Below, in pieces: positions 24,301 to 32,731 of a DNA stretch of 64,000 nucleotides. Made by a program: the position numbers and the translations under genes. Below the pieces are notes generated by a model that did not search any database, was not told the DNA's origin, and saw only the letters and a program-made list of their open reading frames with translations. This DNA comes from Tribonema minus (lineage: Eukaryota > Sar > Xanthophyceae > Tribonematales > Tribonemataceae): the NCBI GenBank assembly GCA_017506865.1, contig JAFCMP010000423.1:372001-436000 (forward strand), given 5' to 3'. Position 1 is the stretch's first letter. Every line of letters begins with the position of its first letter.

Positions 24301-25082
24301 TTGTTGTCGTACATACACGGGTTGTTGTCGTGTGACGCCACTGTCTCATCCTCAGAACACCCCCCGCGTGAATCCTCCGCTAGTAACTGTGCCACCTTCA
24401 CGTTGTAGAAAGTCTCCCCACTGTGACCGAAGTCTCGCACCCTGGACACATCACCGACTCTTCACCGCAAGTCCAACTTCCGTCATCATTGCAAGCGCGC
24501 CCCTGATATGACATGGCACCGTTACTGTGAAACCGTCACGGTGCATGACGTGGGCATTTCCGCGGTGTGGCCGACATCTTGCACCCCCCTGTGCCTCAGC
24601 ACGAGCTTCGCGTGTGCGCGTCAATAGCCGCGTGCTGACGCCCGACCCGTATGCGTACCCCCGGGAGTCCTGACCGTAAGTTGAACTTCTGTGCTCATCG
24701 TGAGCACACCCATGACATGACACATGACATAACACCGTCAGCATCATCGCTTAAATAACAAGCTGTGTGCGCCTGAAATAACAAGCTCTGTGCGCCTGTT
24801 GTGCTCACTCGACCTCTGCTGCAGGATCTGTGCCCCGCGCGAACGCCGACAGGCGAAGATCTGGCCATCGCCTGCGATGCCCTCATCGCAGAGGCACTCA
24901 AGCGCAAGAGCGAAGACAACATCACCGTCATGGCGATAAGGCTCGCGTCAGGCGGGGAAAGGGGGGGCGGCGGTATGCCGTACAGTAGGGGGGTGGCAAG
25001 CGGGGGAGGGGAGTTTGAGATCAGTGGCCTGGTGCCACCGGGATTCAAGCTGGACAGTGAATCGCCCGCTGGCGATGAATGA
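15308..25082 (+). CDS. Ala-rich / ankyrin-repeat / PP2C-type protein phosphatase, twelve exons
   Basis: Exons 15308-17077, 17503-17628, 17724-17753, 17807-17887, 18477-18629, 19178-19492, 19987-20197, 20504-20729, 21845-21992, 22510-22713, 23964-24152 and 24825-25082 join in phase to 1236 aa. Residues 1-590 are low-complexity Ala/Gln/Pro-rich. Residues about 670-825 carry ankyrin-type units (DGWTPLHAAAAK then NLSVVQALL; GRTALAVATYKLD; MAGLTPLAWLAKSG). Residues about 840-1215 are a PP2C Ser/Thr phosphatase with all its metal ligands visible: RVTMED (Asp867), FDGHGG (Asp893), CDGLWD (Asp1131) and DNITV (Asp1182). ANAGDSRAV and SRSFGD are also present. Ankyrin units probably recruit substrates. 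Exon 2 ends in a GC donor (aag|gcaagt) and exon 3 is only 30 nt. Exons 1-4 could be a separate gene, because phase 0 at the exon 4/5 join does not prove linkage. Confidence 0.85.
18600..18790 (+). repeat. Duplicated exon 5 end plus donor, PP2C gene
   Basis: The segment gctgccaag|gtcagt and about 25 nt of following intron (ending gtagcatgctt) recur 113 bp downstream, with the copied donor at 18743. Confidence 0.8.
19447..19695 (+). repeat. Duplicated exon 6 end plus donor, PP2C gene
   Basis: The coding end cggctgctggacagc|gtgagtc (donor at 19493) is repeated 193 bp downstream (donor at 19686), together with about 45 nt of upstream coding sequence (tggctg...gggagccaaggaggaagcgg). The copied donor is intact. 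Confidence 0.88.
19810..20035 (+). repeat. Duplicated acceptor plus exon 7 start, PP2C gene
   Basis: Two copies 117 bp apart (coding starts at 19870 and 19987) share cacttcaacttcaa, a C-run, tcatcgctcag|ctctatgcccc and a similar following Pro-rich coding stretch. The upstream copy keeps the acceptor but soon meets a stop. Confidence 0.88.
20728..20785 (+). repeat. Short 14-bp tandem repeat at the exon 8 donor
   Basis: About four units of the form gatgagtcacattc begin exactly at the splice donor (aa|gtgagtcgc), so GAGTC-type donors are iterated downstream. Confidence 0.6.
21415..21900 (+). repeat. Triplicated acceptor plus exon 9 start, PP2C gene
   Basis: Copies of the exon start (ttcaagtccatggacagttc) lie at about 21489, 21691 and 21845, each after a cag/acag acceptor and preceded by a shared intron block (ttggggatgtgaaagccgct, before the first and third). 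Only the last is followed by the full exon with ANAGDSRAV. Confidence 0.85.
22030..22125 (+). repeat. Dispersed repeat R, copy 1 (truncated)
   Basis: This is the reverse complement of part of the copies at 23727-23915 and 61655-61862. The shared core includes ggaaggcacttgcggctaac. It lies inside a PP2C intron, just downstream of the exon 9 donor. Confidence 0.85.
22655..22945 (+). repeat. Duplicated exon 10 end plus donor, PP2C gene
   Basis: The coding end encoding VVPSRSFGDFYYKQCCDADGQ's region (22655-22713) recurs at 22882-22943 with about 80% identity. The copied donor is a strong gtaagt, but the copy has an in-frame stop (ccttgtag). A fainter third trace of the donor side lies near 23048. 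Confidence 0.85.
23727..23915 (-). repeat. Dispersed repeat R, copy 2
   Basis: About 190 bp, closely similar to 61655-61862 in the same orientation and to 22030-22125 in the opposite orientation. Shared landmarks are gatcgtagagct, tggttagccgcaagtgcctt, aagacttctgtgtgc and catgggtgttcagtat. No ORF is seen; it resembles a short non-autonomous element or a fragment of one. Confidence 0.85.
24395..24740 (+). repeat. Degenerate tandem repeat in the last PP2C intron
   Basis: Two blocks about 230 bp apart share caagtccaacttccgt/taagttgaacttctgt, followed by catcattgcaagcgc/catcgtgagcacac and gatatgacatggcaccgt/tgacatgacacatgaca. They are probably the remains of an intron duplication. Confidence 0.45.
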
Positions 25083-25718
25083 CACATTTGCTTCGTGATG
25101 TACGTTTACGGCAGCATTATTTGCTGTTCCTTCATTTGCAAAGTGGTTCACTCATCATCACCACCGTACTCCCATGCACACCTTTGAATTAACCCGTCGC
25201 CACGCTGCTTAATCTTGGCTAGCGTTCTCTCCGCTATACTGTATCTGCTTGCCTATGTTCTGAAGCTTGCTTCGTGTATGTCGCCCGTGTGCACCCCTGT
25301 GCGCAGTGTGATTGCTGTCTAATGCACTACAGTAGAGTTTTGCCTTTGCCCGTGTATACCATTTCTGCTCCTTCATTGTCAAACAGTCTCTGGCGTGGCA
25401 GAAAACAGGCAGAGTGAAGATATTCTGTAATTCATCCAACCAACCCGTGGCTTCAGCTTCAGAATAAGCACACGAAACTTCAACTAACTAACTAAGCTGG
25501 CCAACGCGAATCGTATGGGGCCCTGTGGTATGGTGTGTGAGGGTGGCTGATGAGGGTCAACTTGATTTAAGCCGGGCTTAACGACATGACGGTAGTTGGC
25601 ACTCTTCTTCACACAAGAGTCTCTGGCGTGGCAGAAGACTGAGACCCTGCCAGAGTGACGGGAGCTGCCTGCAGTGAGGCGTGAGTCAGTCATTACCAGC
25701 ACAAAGAGAGCAGCAGCC
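25083..25718. promoter_or_regulatory. Intergenic region with a duplicated upstream element
   Basis: This is the space between the PP2C stop and the next start codon. The run gtctctggcgtggcagaa occurs twice (about 25386 and 25620), each followed by an agggtga/gagtga-type stretch, about 235 bp apart upstream of the next gene. It may be a promoter duplication. Confidence 0.4.
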
Positions 25719-28700
25719 ATGATCAACTTCTTTATCCTGCTGCTGGTGTTGTTGGCAGCTCTTACCACGGCCTTCATCACACACCCGCTGCTGCCTATGG
25801 CAGTGCGGGGCGACAGGAGCACCCGCAACCCCCTCAGGATGGTGAAGGGAGCACTACAGCCACCGCCGCCGCCGCTGCAGCAGCAGATCAGTGGTGAGTC
25901 TGTTGCACTTCAAATGGGGGTGGCAGGCAGGCAAGCCACAATTTCACTCAACACCCCAGTTCAGCGATTGTGTGTTGCGTACGCTGCTGCGCATGTGTTG
26001 TGCGCAGCAAGTTCACATGCGTGCGCGCTCTAAGTAGAGCATCTACTCGTGCACAAGTCATTTTTGTGCTGGCCCATGCACGCTGTGACAGTCATCCTGT
26101 GTTACCGATGTCAATAATGCCGGACGAACAGCTGTCTTGGGCTGATACTTGTGATGCGCGCTTGCATGTGCGCCGTGCTTGAACAGTCCTGGAGCTCTTG
26201 AGCAAGGAGCCATACAAGTCTATCCTGGAATACTTCAAAGGCTGGAGCGTCAACGACTTCCTGGCCGTGACCGAGACGCAGACTGAGAAGCTGGTGCCTA
26301 AGGAGCATCTGAGCACGGGCTACCGGCTGTATCACCGCACCCAGGAGCGGAAGCTCAAGCCTGGTGAGACGCATGCGCTCTGGCACCGCCTTTGTCATGT
26401 GGTATCCTGCGATGCGAGATTAGTATACTTATTTGTATACTAATTCCTCCAGATGTCGTTTGTTTTTGTACATTTGAACAAGTCCCCGAGTAGGGCGCAT
26501 TGTTCTCTGGCCAGCCCGAGCGACGCGACTGTGTGCCTGCACATGTTCAAGTACTGATAACCGATTAGTCGGTTCCTCAAACAATCGCGAAGCGCAGGGA
26601 AACAGCCATGTGTCAAACATGCATGGGTGTGCTGCAGGCATGACACACAGCGTCACGTGCGGCGCATGTTTGTGCCCATGCGCGCCGCCACTTGCACTGA
26701 CCCTGTTTCTCACGCTGCACATGCACCGCACCATGCCTGTGTCTGGTGCTGCGCCTCGCAGAGGCCAATACCATCTACATCGTTGCGTCTGCTGGCGGCA
26801 AGCCGATGAAGTACGGTTTCACCACCCAGGCAGAGATGGACGCGTACCTCACCCGCATGGGCGCTGGTGGACTTATTGCCAGCGGCACAGATGCCGTGCT
26901 GCTTAAGCTGAAGGGGCTGGAGGAGGGCGCTACGTACTCCTCAGAGATTGGCGATGGCGCCCCTCTTTACCAGCTGCAGGAGAACGCAAAGGCGGTGGGT
27001 GCTCAAGCCACTGCATGGGAGAAGCAGGTGAATCATGGCGTGAAGCGGCTCGCTTAACATTGAGAGCAAGACATGTCTGACCGCGCGCGACCACGGCAGT
27101 CGCGTACGTGCCCATTGCTTGAGGCTCGAAGTGGTCACAAATCCAGGAATTGCATAGTAGGCATGCACAGCAAGCGCTGTTGTGGACTCGCGTCATTGCA
27201 CTGCAGCTCTCACCATCCTCATGCACACTGGCCTCACACACACTGGCCTCTGTTGTATTTGCCTCCTGACGAAGCAACCTTGGAGAGGATGACACCAAGC
27301 TGACTTGCGCAGTGTGCATGCAGCAGGGCACGATAAGGCCCAAGAGAGTCCTGCAGAGAAGTGAACTATCAGAGGTAGCAGGCAGTCAGCTGGCTGGCTG
27401 GTGGCGGACTGGTAAAACTGTCCACAGATTGGAGCTCTGAGAAGAGCTCAGTGAAAAGTGCTGCAGAGAGCTCAGTGAGAACCAGTGAAACTGCCGTGGA
27501 ACTGCCACGTAGCAGCTGATTGGCCTTTGGTGAGACAGCCAAGGTGTGAGCTGTAATGTGTATCTGTGTACTCGTGCTCGTGTGTATTATGACTGACTAC
27601 ATACTGGGACTTAAACCCCAACACTCTGTCACTTGCTGCATGTCCGTACGCAGTGCGCCCGGGCGGTGCCACGCCTCTTTGAGAGGGAAAGCTGCAGAAG
27701 GTGAACGGGGTTAAGGTGCCCGTCTTTGGTGGCACCCGCGAGATAGACGGCGCCTTCTTCTCCCATGAGGCCAATCTGCTGGTCCTGTGTGAAGCCACGA
27801 GCGGGCCCATGGAGCTCTCTGGCTATGTGAGTGCGAATGCACAGCAGTTTCCAAGCCGCAGCAGCACCAACAGGATAGCATATGCATGTTGCAGCACATG
27901 ATTCTGACCTCCTGATGCGCTGTGCGCCTTTTCAACCTGCCAAGAACGGGCCCATGATGAAGCTCTCTGGATTTGTGAGTGCGAATGCACAGCGGACACT
28001 TGTGAGCCGCAGCAGCACCAACAGCATCATGAAATTGCAGCACATGTCAGTGATTCTGGCCTCCTGATGCATCGCTGTGCGCCTTTTCAACTTGCCACGA
28101 ACGGGCCCATGAAGCTCTCTGGATCTGTGAGTGCGAATGCACAGCGGACACTTCTAAGCCGCAGCAGCACCAACAGCATATTGCAGCACATGATAGTGGC
28201 CTCCTGATGCGCTGTGCGCCTTATCAACTTCAACTTGCCAAGAACGGGCCCATGATGCTCTCTGGATTTGTGAGTGCGAATGCGTAGCAGTCAGTTCTCT
28301 GCAGCAGCGGCATCAACAGCATATTGCAGCACGTGATTCTGGCGCCTGAAACATTGTGCGCCTTCTCAGCTTTTAAGAGTCACCGACGATGCATGCTGCC
28401 CTAATGCGTGCGTGCCCCCCCCTCTCCCCGCCATTCGCCTCCGTCTGCCCCAGGAAACCCTGGAGGACCTGCAGAAGATGTACAACGTCAGCACTGAGAA
28501 GGAGCTGCAGGAGCTATCCAACGAGTATGCTGACGTGCAGCTCTACCTGGCGGCCAGGGCCGCCGAGGAGAACAGTGGGCTGTTTGGAGGAAACAAAGAG
28601 ACATCGATCAAAATGGTGCTCGCGCCCAGGGTCCTACAGGGCAACAACCTGTCTTTTGCGCGCCGGAAGGAGCAGGCGGGCACCTTTTACTTCCTGTGCG

Positions 28701-28741
28701 ACGATGGCACAGACGTTTCGCTAGGCCTGCCCGTGGAGTAG
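25719..28741 (+). CDS. Unknown conserved-looking protein with bipartite plastid-type presequence, five exons
   Basis: Exons 25719-25893, 26187-26363, 26762-27027, 27698-27826 and 28454-28741 join in phase to 344 aa. The N terminus MINFFILLLVLLAALTTA is a signal peptide ending before Phe (FITHPLLPMA), followed by a basic stretch (VRGDRSTRNPLRMV). This matches the plan of complex-plastid presequences, with an aromatic residue at +1. The mature part has SKEPYKSILEYFKGWSVNDF, a segment rich in Gly and short strands (IYIVASAGGKPMKYGF), VKVPVFGGTREIDGAFF, and a C-terminal half with NLSFARRKEQAGTFYFLCDD. I do not recognise the family. The mixed alpha/beta composition without membrane segments suggests a soluble plastid protein. 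Intron 4 contains four tandem copies of the exon 4 end. Confidence 0.8.
26419..26444. repeat. Perfect 10-bp inverted repeat
   Basis: Arms attagtatac and gtatactaat are separated by six bases, in an intron of the unknown plastid-type gene. Confidence 0.7.
27803..28370 (+). repeat. Four tandem copies of exon 4 end plus donor
   Basis: Copies start at 27803 (true exon end), 27948, 28103 and 28246, with a period of about 145-155 bp. Each carries gggcccatg...ctctctgg (coding PMELSG) followed by a donor of the form gtgagtgcgaatgc, then shared intron sequence (gcagcagcaccaacag, cctcctgatgc). The donor is intact in all four. Confidence 0.92.
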
Positions 28742-30754
28742 GCATGCCCCCGCCCCCTGCCGCCTGGTTGCTGAACTTGTATATGGACTTTGCACATAGC
28801 TTCGTACGTGTGCACGTTGTTTCCTGACTCGACATTTGAAACATCTGTGTAGGGAGCACACTTGACATGTGATACATCTGCGTAGCAGCAGGCGGTAGGG
28901 CAGCACACAGCACTGAAGTGTGTACTGGAGGCTGCATGTATGCATGCACATGTACGCGTACTTCACTTTCAAACACACAACACACAAGCTGGCAGTGATC
29001 CCATCTGGTGCTTTCACGTGTGTGCTTGTGGCTGCTGTATGGTGCTTGTCGTGTTGTGAGCTTAGGCGGCTTCTGGCAGAACAGTCGCCCACCGTGCAAT
29101 AACTTGCAGCACCAGACAGTCGCCTACCATGCAACGATATGCAGCACCAGTTGATGGGGGCATGGTGACATTGCCTCGGAGATGTCGAGTTTGCCATTTA
29201 TGCATGTGCAGTTTTTTGCATTGGTGCAAGAAAGTATGCTCATTTGCCTGTGGCACGTTTGCCTGTATCTCCTGTGCCAGCCAGGGATGTGAGTTGTAAC
29301 AACCTCATTACAGCTCACTATATGAAACTCTGAGACCTCAAGTGACCGTTTGGGTATACAAACATCAAGGCCACACTGCAGCAAATGTCACTTCTTTGCA
29401 AACCCCAGTGCGAAATCGCGCAACGGCACATGCAGCAAGTGTAACGTCGTGTTCATTGATCTTGACATGCCTATACTGTCTATCGATAGCGGCACACGGC
29501 CGCATATGCCATGGAGTAGCAAACGCAGTTCGCAGAGCACCGCTGCTGAGCTCAAGTGTTGTGCTAAACAAAACATGTACTTGCCATTGGTAGCTCACGC
29601 GCGTGCAAGAAGCCTTGCAGCACTCCCCCCCCCCCCCCCCCCCCACTGCCCCTCCTGCCCCACCCCTACACACATCATCTTTCTTGAAAGAAGAGTTTTA
29701 CACAAAAAACATTGATCGGCATTGGTCACACAGGTAAAAGTGGCTGTCAGAGCGTTGCACTTGAACTACAGTAGACGGAGCCTTGCTGCAGCCTAGGCCC
29801 TTGCAGACTTGGCAGTCACTGCGCACTCATTGCAACGTTGCCTCCAACTGCCATGAGGTAGCTCCATCAGCACTTCAAGCTGCTCAGCGATGCCTGCACG
29901 CAAGTAGAAAAGAAGACGCAAGGCTGCTGTCAGGCACAGCGTCAAGTCATTCAATTGCAACTCGATCGCATGACTGCATATGCAGTTGCCACTTTACTTG
30001 TACTTTGGGTAGGTCTAGACTCAGCTGATTATGCGCTCTGAAAGCGGAACACAACTTCCGCTGGTCGACTTGCATTCATCAGGACCCTGATGATCAGGAC
30101 GGTAGTTACACTTCTACGCAAATTTTCTGCAGTGTTGCAGCACCTTTGTCAAAGCGGGCGCCGCTGCAGTGCACACTAGGTTGCCAATAGGATGTAAACC
30201 CTAGAAAGCACAAAACACCGTTGTCCCTCAGAACCTTCATGTAACAAGTACCCTACATGAGTATGTCTCTGCATGTGTGTCAAACTTCCCATCTAACGCA
30301 CCAATTGAATGCTTGCTCTGTGAACATTTGGCGCTGCCACAACTCACTTTCGTTTGCACATCAGGCATATGTAGAGCGTCTCGATGCGCTAAAGAGCACG
30401 ACCATAAAATGCGCGGGGCCAGCACTCCAAAGTTTGGCGCACGTGCAATGAGCCACAAGTATTACCGAAGGCCTTATCAGGCATGCTCTCTTTGTATGCT
30501 ACCTACAAGCTGAACTGCATGATGGCAGGCACACAGTTGTGAGTGGCACTTGAAGTTCTGAGTTATGCCATTCTCCCACAGCACTGTCACAGCACCGCGA
30601 GCTGCTCTTGCGCGATGTGCATTGCTCCTACTCTCCTCTCAATATCATGTTGCAAATGTAAACTAGGATCTGTGTCATGAGTTCTCAGTGTCATGCCACC
30701 ACTGCAATCTTCAAGTTCAACGCCACCAGACATCAAGTGCAAATGCCCCCAGGG
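28742..30754. other. Long non-coding interval
   Basis: This lies between the 3' ends of the plus-strand unknown gene and the minus-strand acidic ORF. A C-run lies at 29628-29644. A weak plus-strand frame at 29350-29580 contains two CxxC pairs (CSKCHFF and CSKCNVVF) that could be a small zinc-binding exon, but no gene model supports it. Confidence 0.35.
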
Positions 30755-31486
30755 CTAGCTCACCTCGAGGGAACCCGGGCAGTAGCATCTCCACTGCTGC
30801 TTGCCGCACTCCTCACAAGGCACCGCCGACCTGAAACGCTTGCCAGCAATTGGAGAACCAACATCCGACACACTGCCGGAGAGCTCAAATTCCAGGCTCG
30901 CAAAGGTCTGGCTCCCAAGATCCTGGCTCCTAAAGTCGTGGCTCTCAAATTCCTGGCTTCGAAGCTCATAGCTGCTGGAGTCATGCCAGCGCCAGGGAAC
31001 GTGAGGCACAGACTGAAAGTCTGTGTGGAAGGCGGGCTCTGCGTTGGCAGCCATGCTGTCAACATCTGAATCTGAGTCGGAATCCTCACAGGAGGACCCG
31101 TCCGATGAAAACAGCGACCTCCAATCGTCGTCCGAGTCCGAGTACTCTCCCCAATCATACGCAGGGCCTTCGCGATCCTCGGGTTCATCGAGTTGGGCAA
31201 ACGCGGACTCGTCGCTATAGCTGCTGTGGAGCGCAGGAGACGCAAGTGGACCGCCGACACCAAAAGCAGGAGCAGGCTCCGCAGACTGTACAGCCCATGG
31301 CACAGGTTTCGAGTTTGTCACAGCCGGCTCTGCTGCTGCTGATGTCATCGTCTGCTCGGCCTTGACACCAACGGCACCGTGCGACATCGCCACTACATCA
31401 GCCGTCGTTGCTGCAGCCACAGCTCCTGCAGAAGCATCACGAGCAGCTCCTCTCTCTTCACTGCACGGCGACGCTGAGCCAGCCAT
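30755..31486 (-). CDS. Acidic Ser/Asp-rich protein with a Cys cluster, probably partial
   Basis: An ATG-started minus-strand frame of 243 codons. Three zones are visible: an Ala-rich N terminus, an acidic centre (EYSDSDDDWRSLF and CEDSDSDSDVDS) and a C-terminal part with repeated LRSQEFESHDFRSQ-like units ending in PCEECGKQQWRCYC, a compact Cys cluster that could bind zinc. A good 5' splice site (ctcgag|gtgagc) lies 9 nt before the stop, so the frame may continue into an unseen exon and the stop may be intronic. I do not recognise a family; the acidic centre suggests a nuclear protein. Confidence 0.45.
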   Translation of the reverse strand: MAGSASPCSEERGAARDASAGAVAAATTADVVAMSHGAVGVKAEQTMTSAAAEPAVTNSKPVPWAVQSAEPAPAFGVGGPLASPALHSSYSDESAFAQLDEPEDREGPAYDWGEYSDSDDDWRSLFSSDGSSCEDSDSDSDVDSMAANAEPAFHTDFQSVPHVPWRWHDSSSYELRSQEFESHDFRSQDLGSQTFASLEFELSGSVSDVGSPIAGKRFRSAVPCEECGKQQWRCYCPGSLEVS

Positions 31487-32731
31487 TGCTGCAACAGCCG
31501 CAACCGACGCTGTCTGAACTGGACTCAGCTTGTTTAAGAACAAGTGCCTCTACCATCATATCAGCCGCAAGAACGTGTTCGCTCAGGTGACCTCGTCAAA
31601 CTGGTCCCATCAAACATCACTCAAACATCAACACCGACGTTGAAGTTGAAGTAAAGGGCTTCACCTCGGGGGAGCACACACTACACACACACACGAGTTG
31701 GCAAACTCATCCGGTTGAGGAACGCACAATGATAGTAGAAAAGACATTCCGCAGCATCGCTGAGATGCTTTTGCAATGTGGCCAGCGAGTGGGTGGGGCG
31801 GGGGATAGACTCCAAGCTGCAGTGCCAGCAAAGACCTTTCCCGTCCCACGGTCTGGCAAAGAAGCTCTCTTGAAATCTGACTTTGCATACAGTTCAAACC
31901 CTCACCGACTCCTCAGAATGAGTGTTGAACACATGGTAGGCACGCTTAGACTAGAGGCACATGACAATGAGCTTGGCCCAATTTGGCATTCAAGTGAGTG
32001 TTACGCCAATGTCACATGGCACCAATGGCCATGACCATTGAACCCAAGACGACGCGAGGAAGGGTGAGATTTCTCAACTCATCCGATTTGATTACAGGGA
32101 CTGGCAGCCGATGGCAGCAATAAACGCATGCGCACTATCAACGAAGCAGACGCATAATGAAGCACCAAATGGCATCATGGCATCACAGCCCGTTGTACGC
32201 GATGCCTACGCACTGGTACCCTCTGTGGCAGCAGACTTGGTCACAGCAGGCACACAGCGAGCACAGACAATACGCACTCTGCAATTTGGGTCTAATGTCG
32301 CATTCGGCGACGGCTGTCGTCATCGCGAGGCACGCACAGCAAGCACAAGTGCCACGTGCAGAAGCCAAGGCGCCGTTTGCAGCCGGAAGCGATGCGAAGC
32401 CTGCGCGCCGCTTCTTTCAAAAATGACACACATATGAGCCCCCCCCCCCCCAGAGGCAGCACACGGTTCTGAGCACTGCTTCAGCAATCACCGCACCGCA
32501 CCTGTCAAGCTACAAGCACCGAGTGTGATCAGGGCGGAAGTGAATGAAGCTTGAGCACAGGCTGCAAGAATGGAGTAGGAATTCCATCGCCAGCAGTGAG
32601 CCATTGCCGCAACCCACACTAGGAGCACTGCGTACCCTACCCGTGACTCTGAGCTCAGCTATTGCAGCCACCTACTCGGCAATTAAACGCTGCAACACCG
32701 CCGCAGCGCTTCACTGACGAGCGCTGCTGCC
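31487..32731. other. Intergenic region upstream of the acidic ORF
   Basis: It contains a gttgaagttgaag motif at 31639, a CA run at 31685-31693 and a C-run at 32439-32450. A plus-strand ATG frame at 31729-32034 (101 codons, FRSIAEMLLQCGQRVGG...) is fairly protein-like but has no family signal, so I do not call it a gene. Confidence 0.35.

Noticed and set aside
27803..28370. CRISPR-like array
   Set aside because: The unit is about 150 bp, contains coding and splice-site sequence, and lies in a eukaryotic intron; there are no short repeats with unique spacers.
31729..32034. 101-codon plus-strand ORF
   Set aside because: Fairly protein-like but with no splice support, homologue or family signal; kept only as a note.
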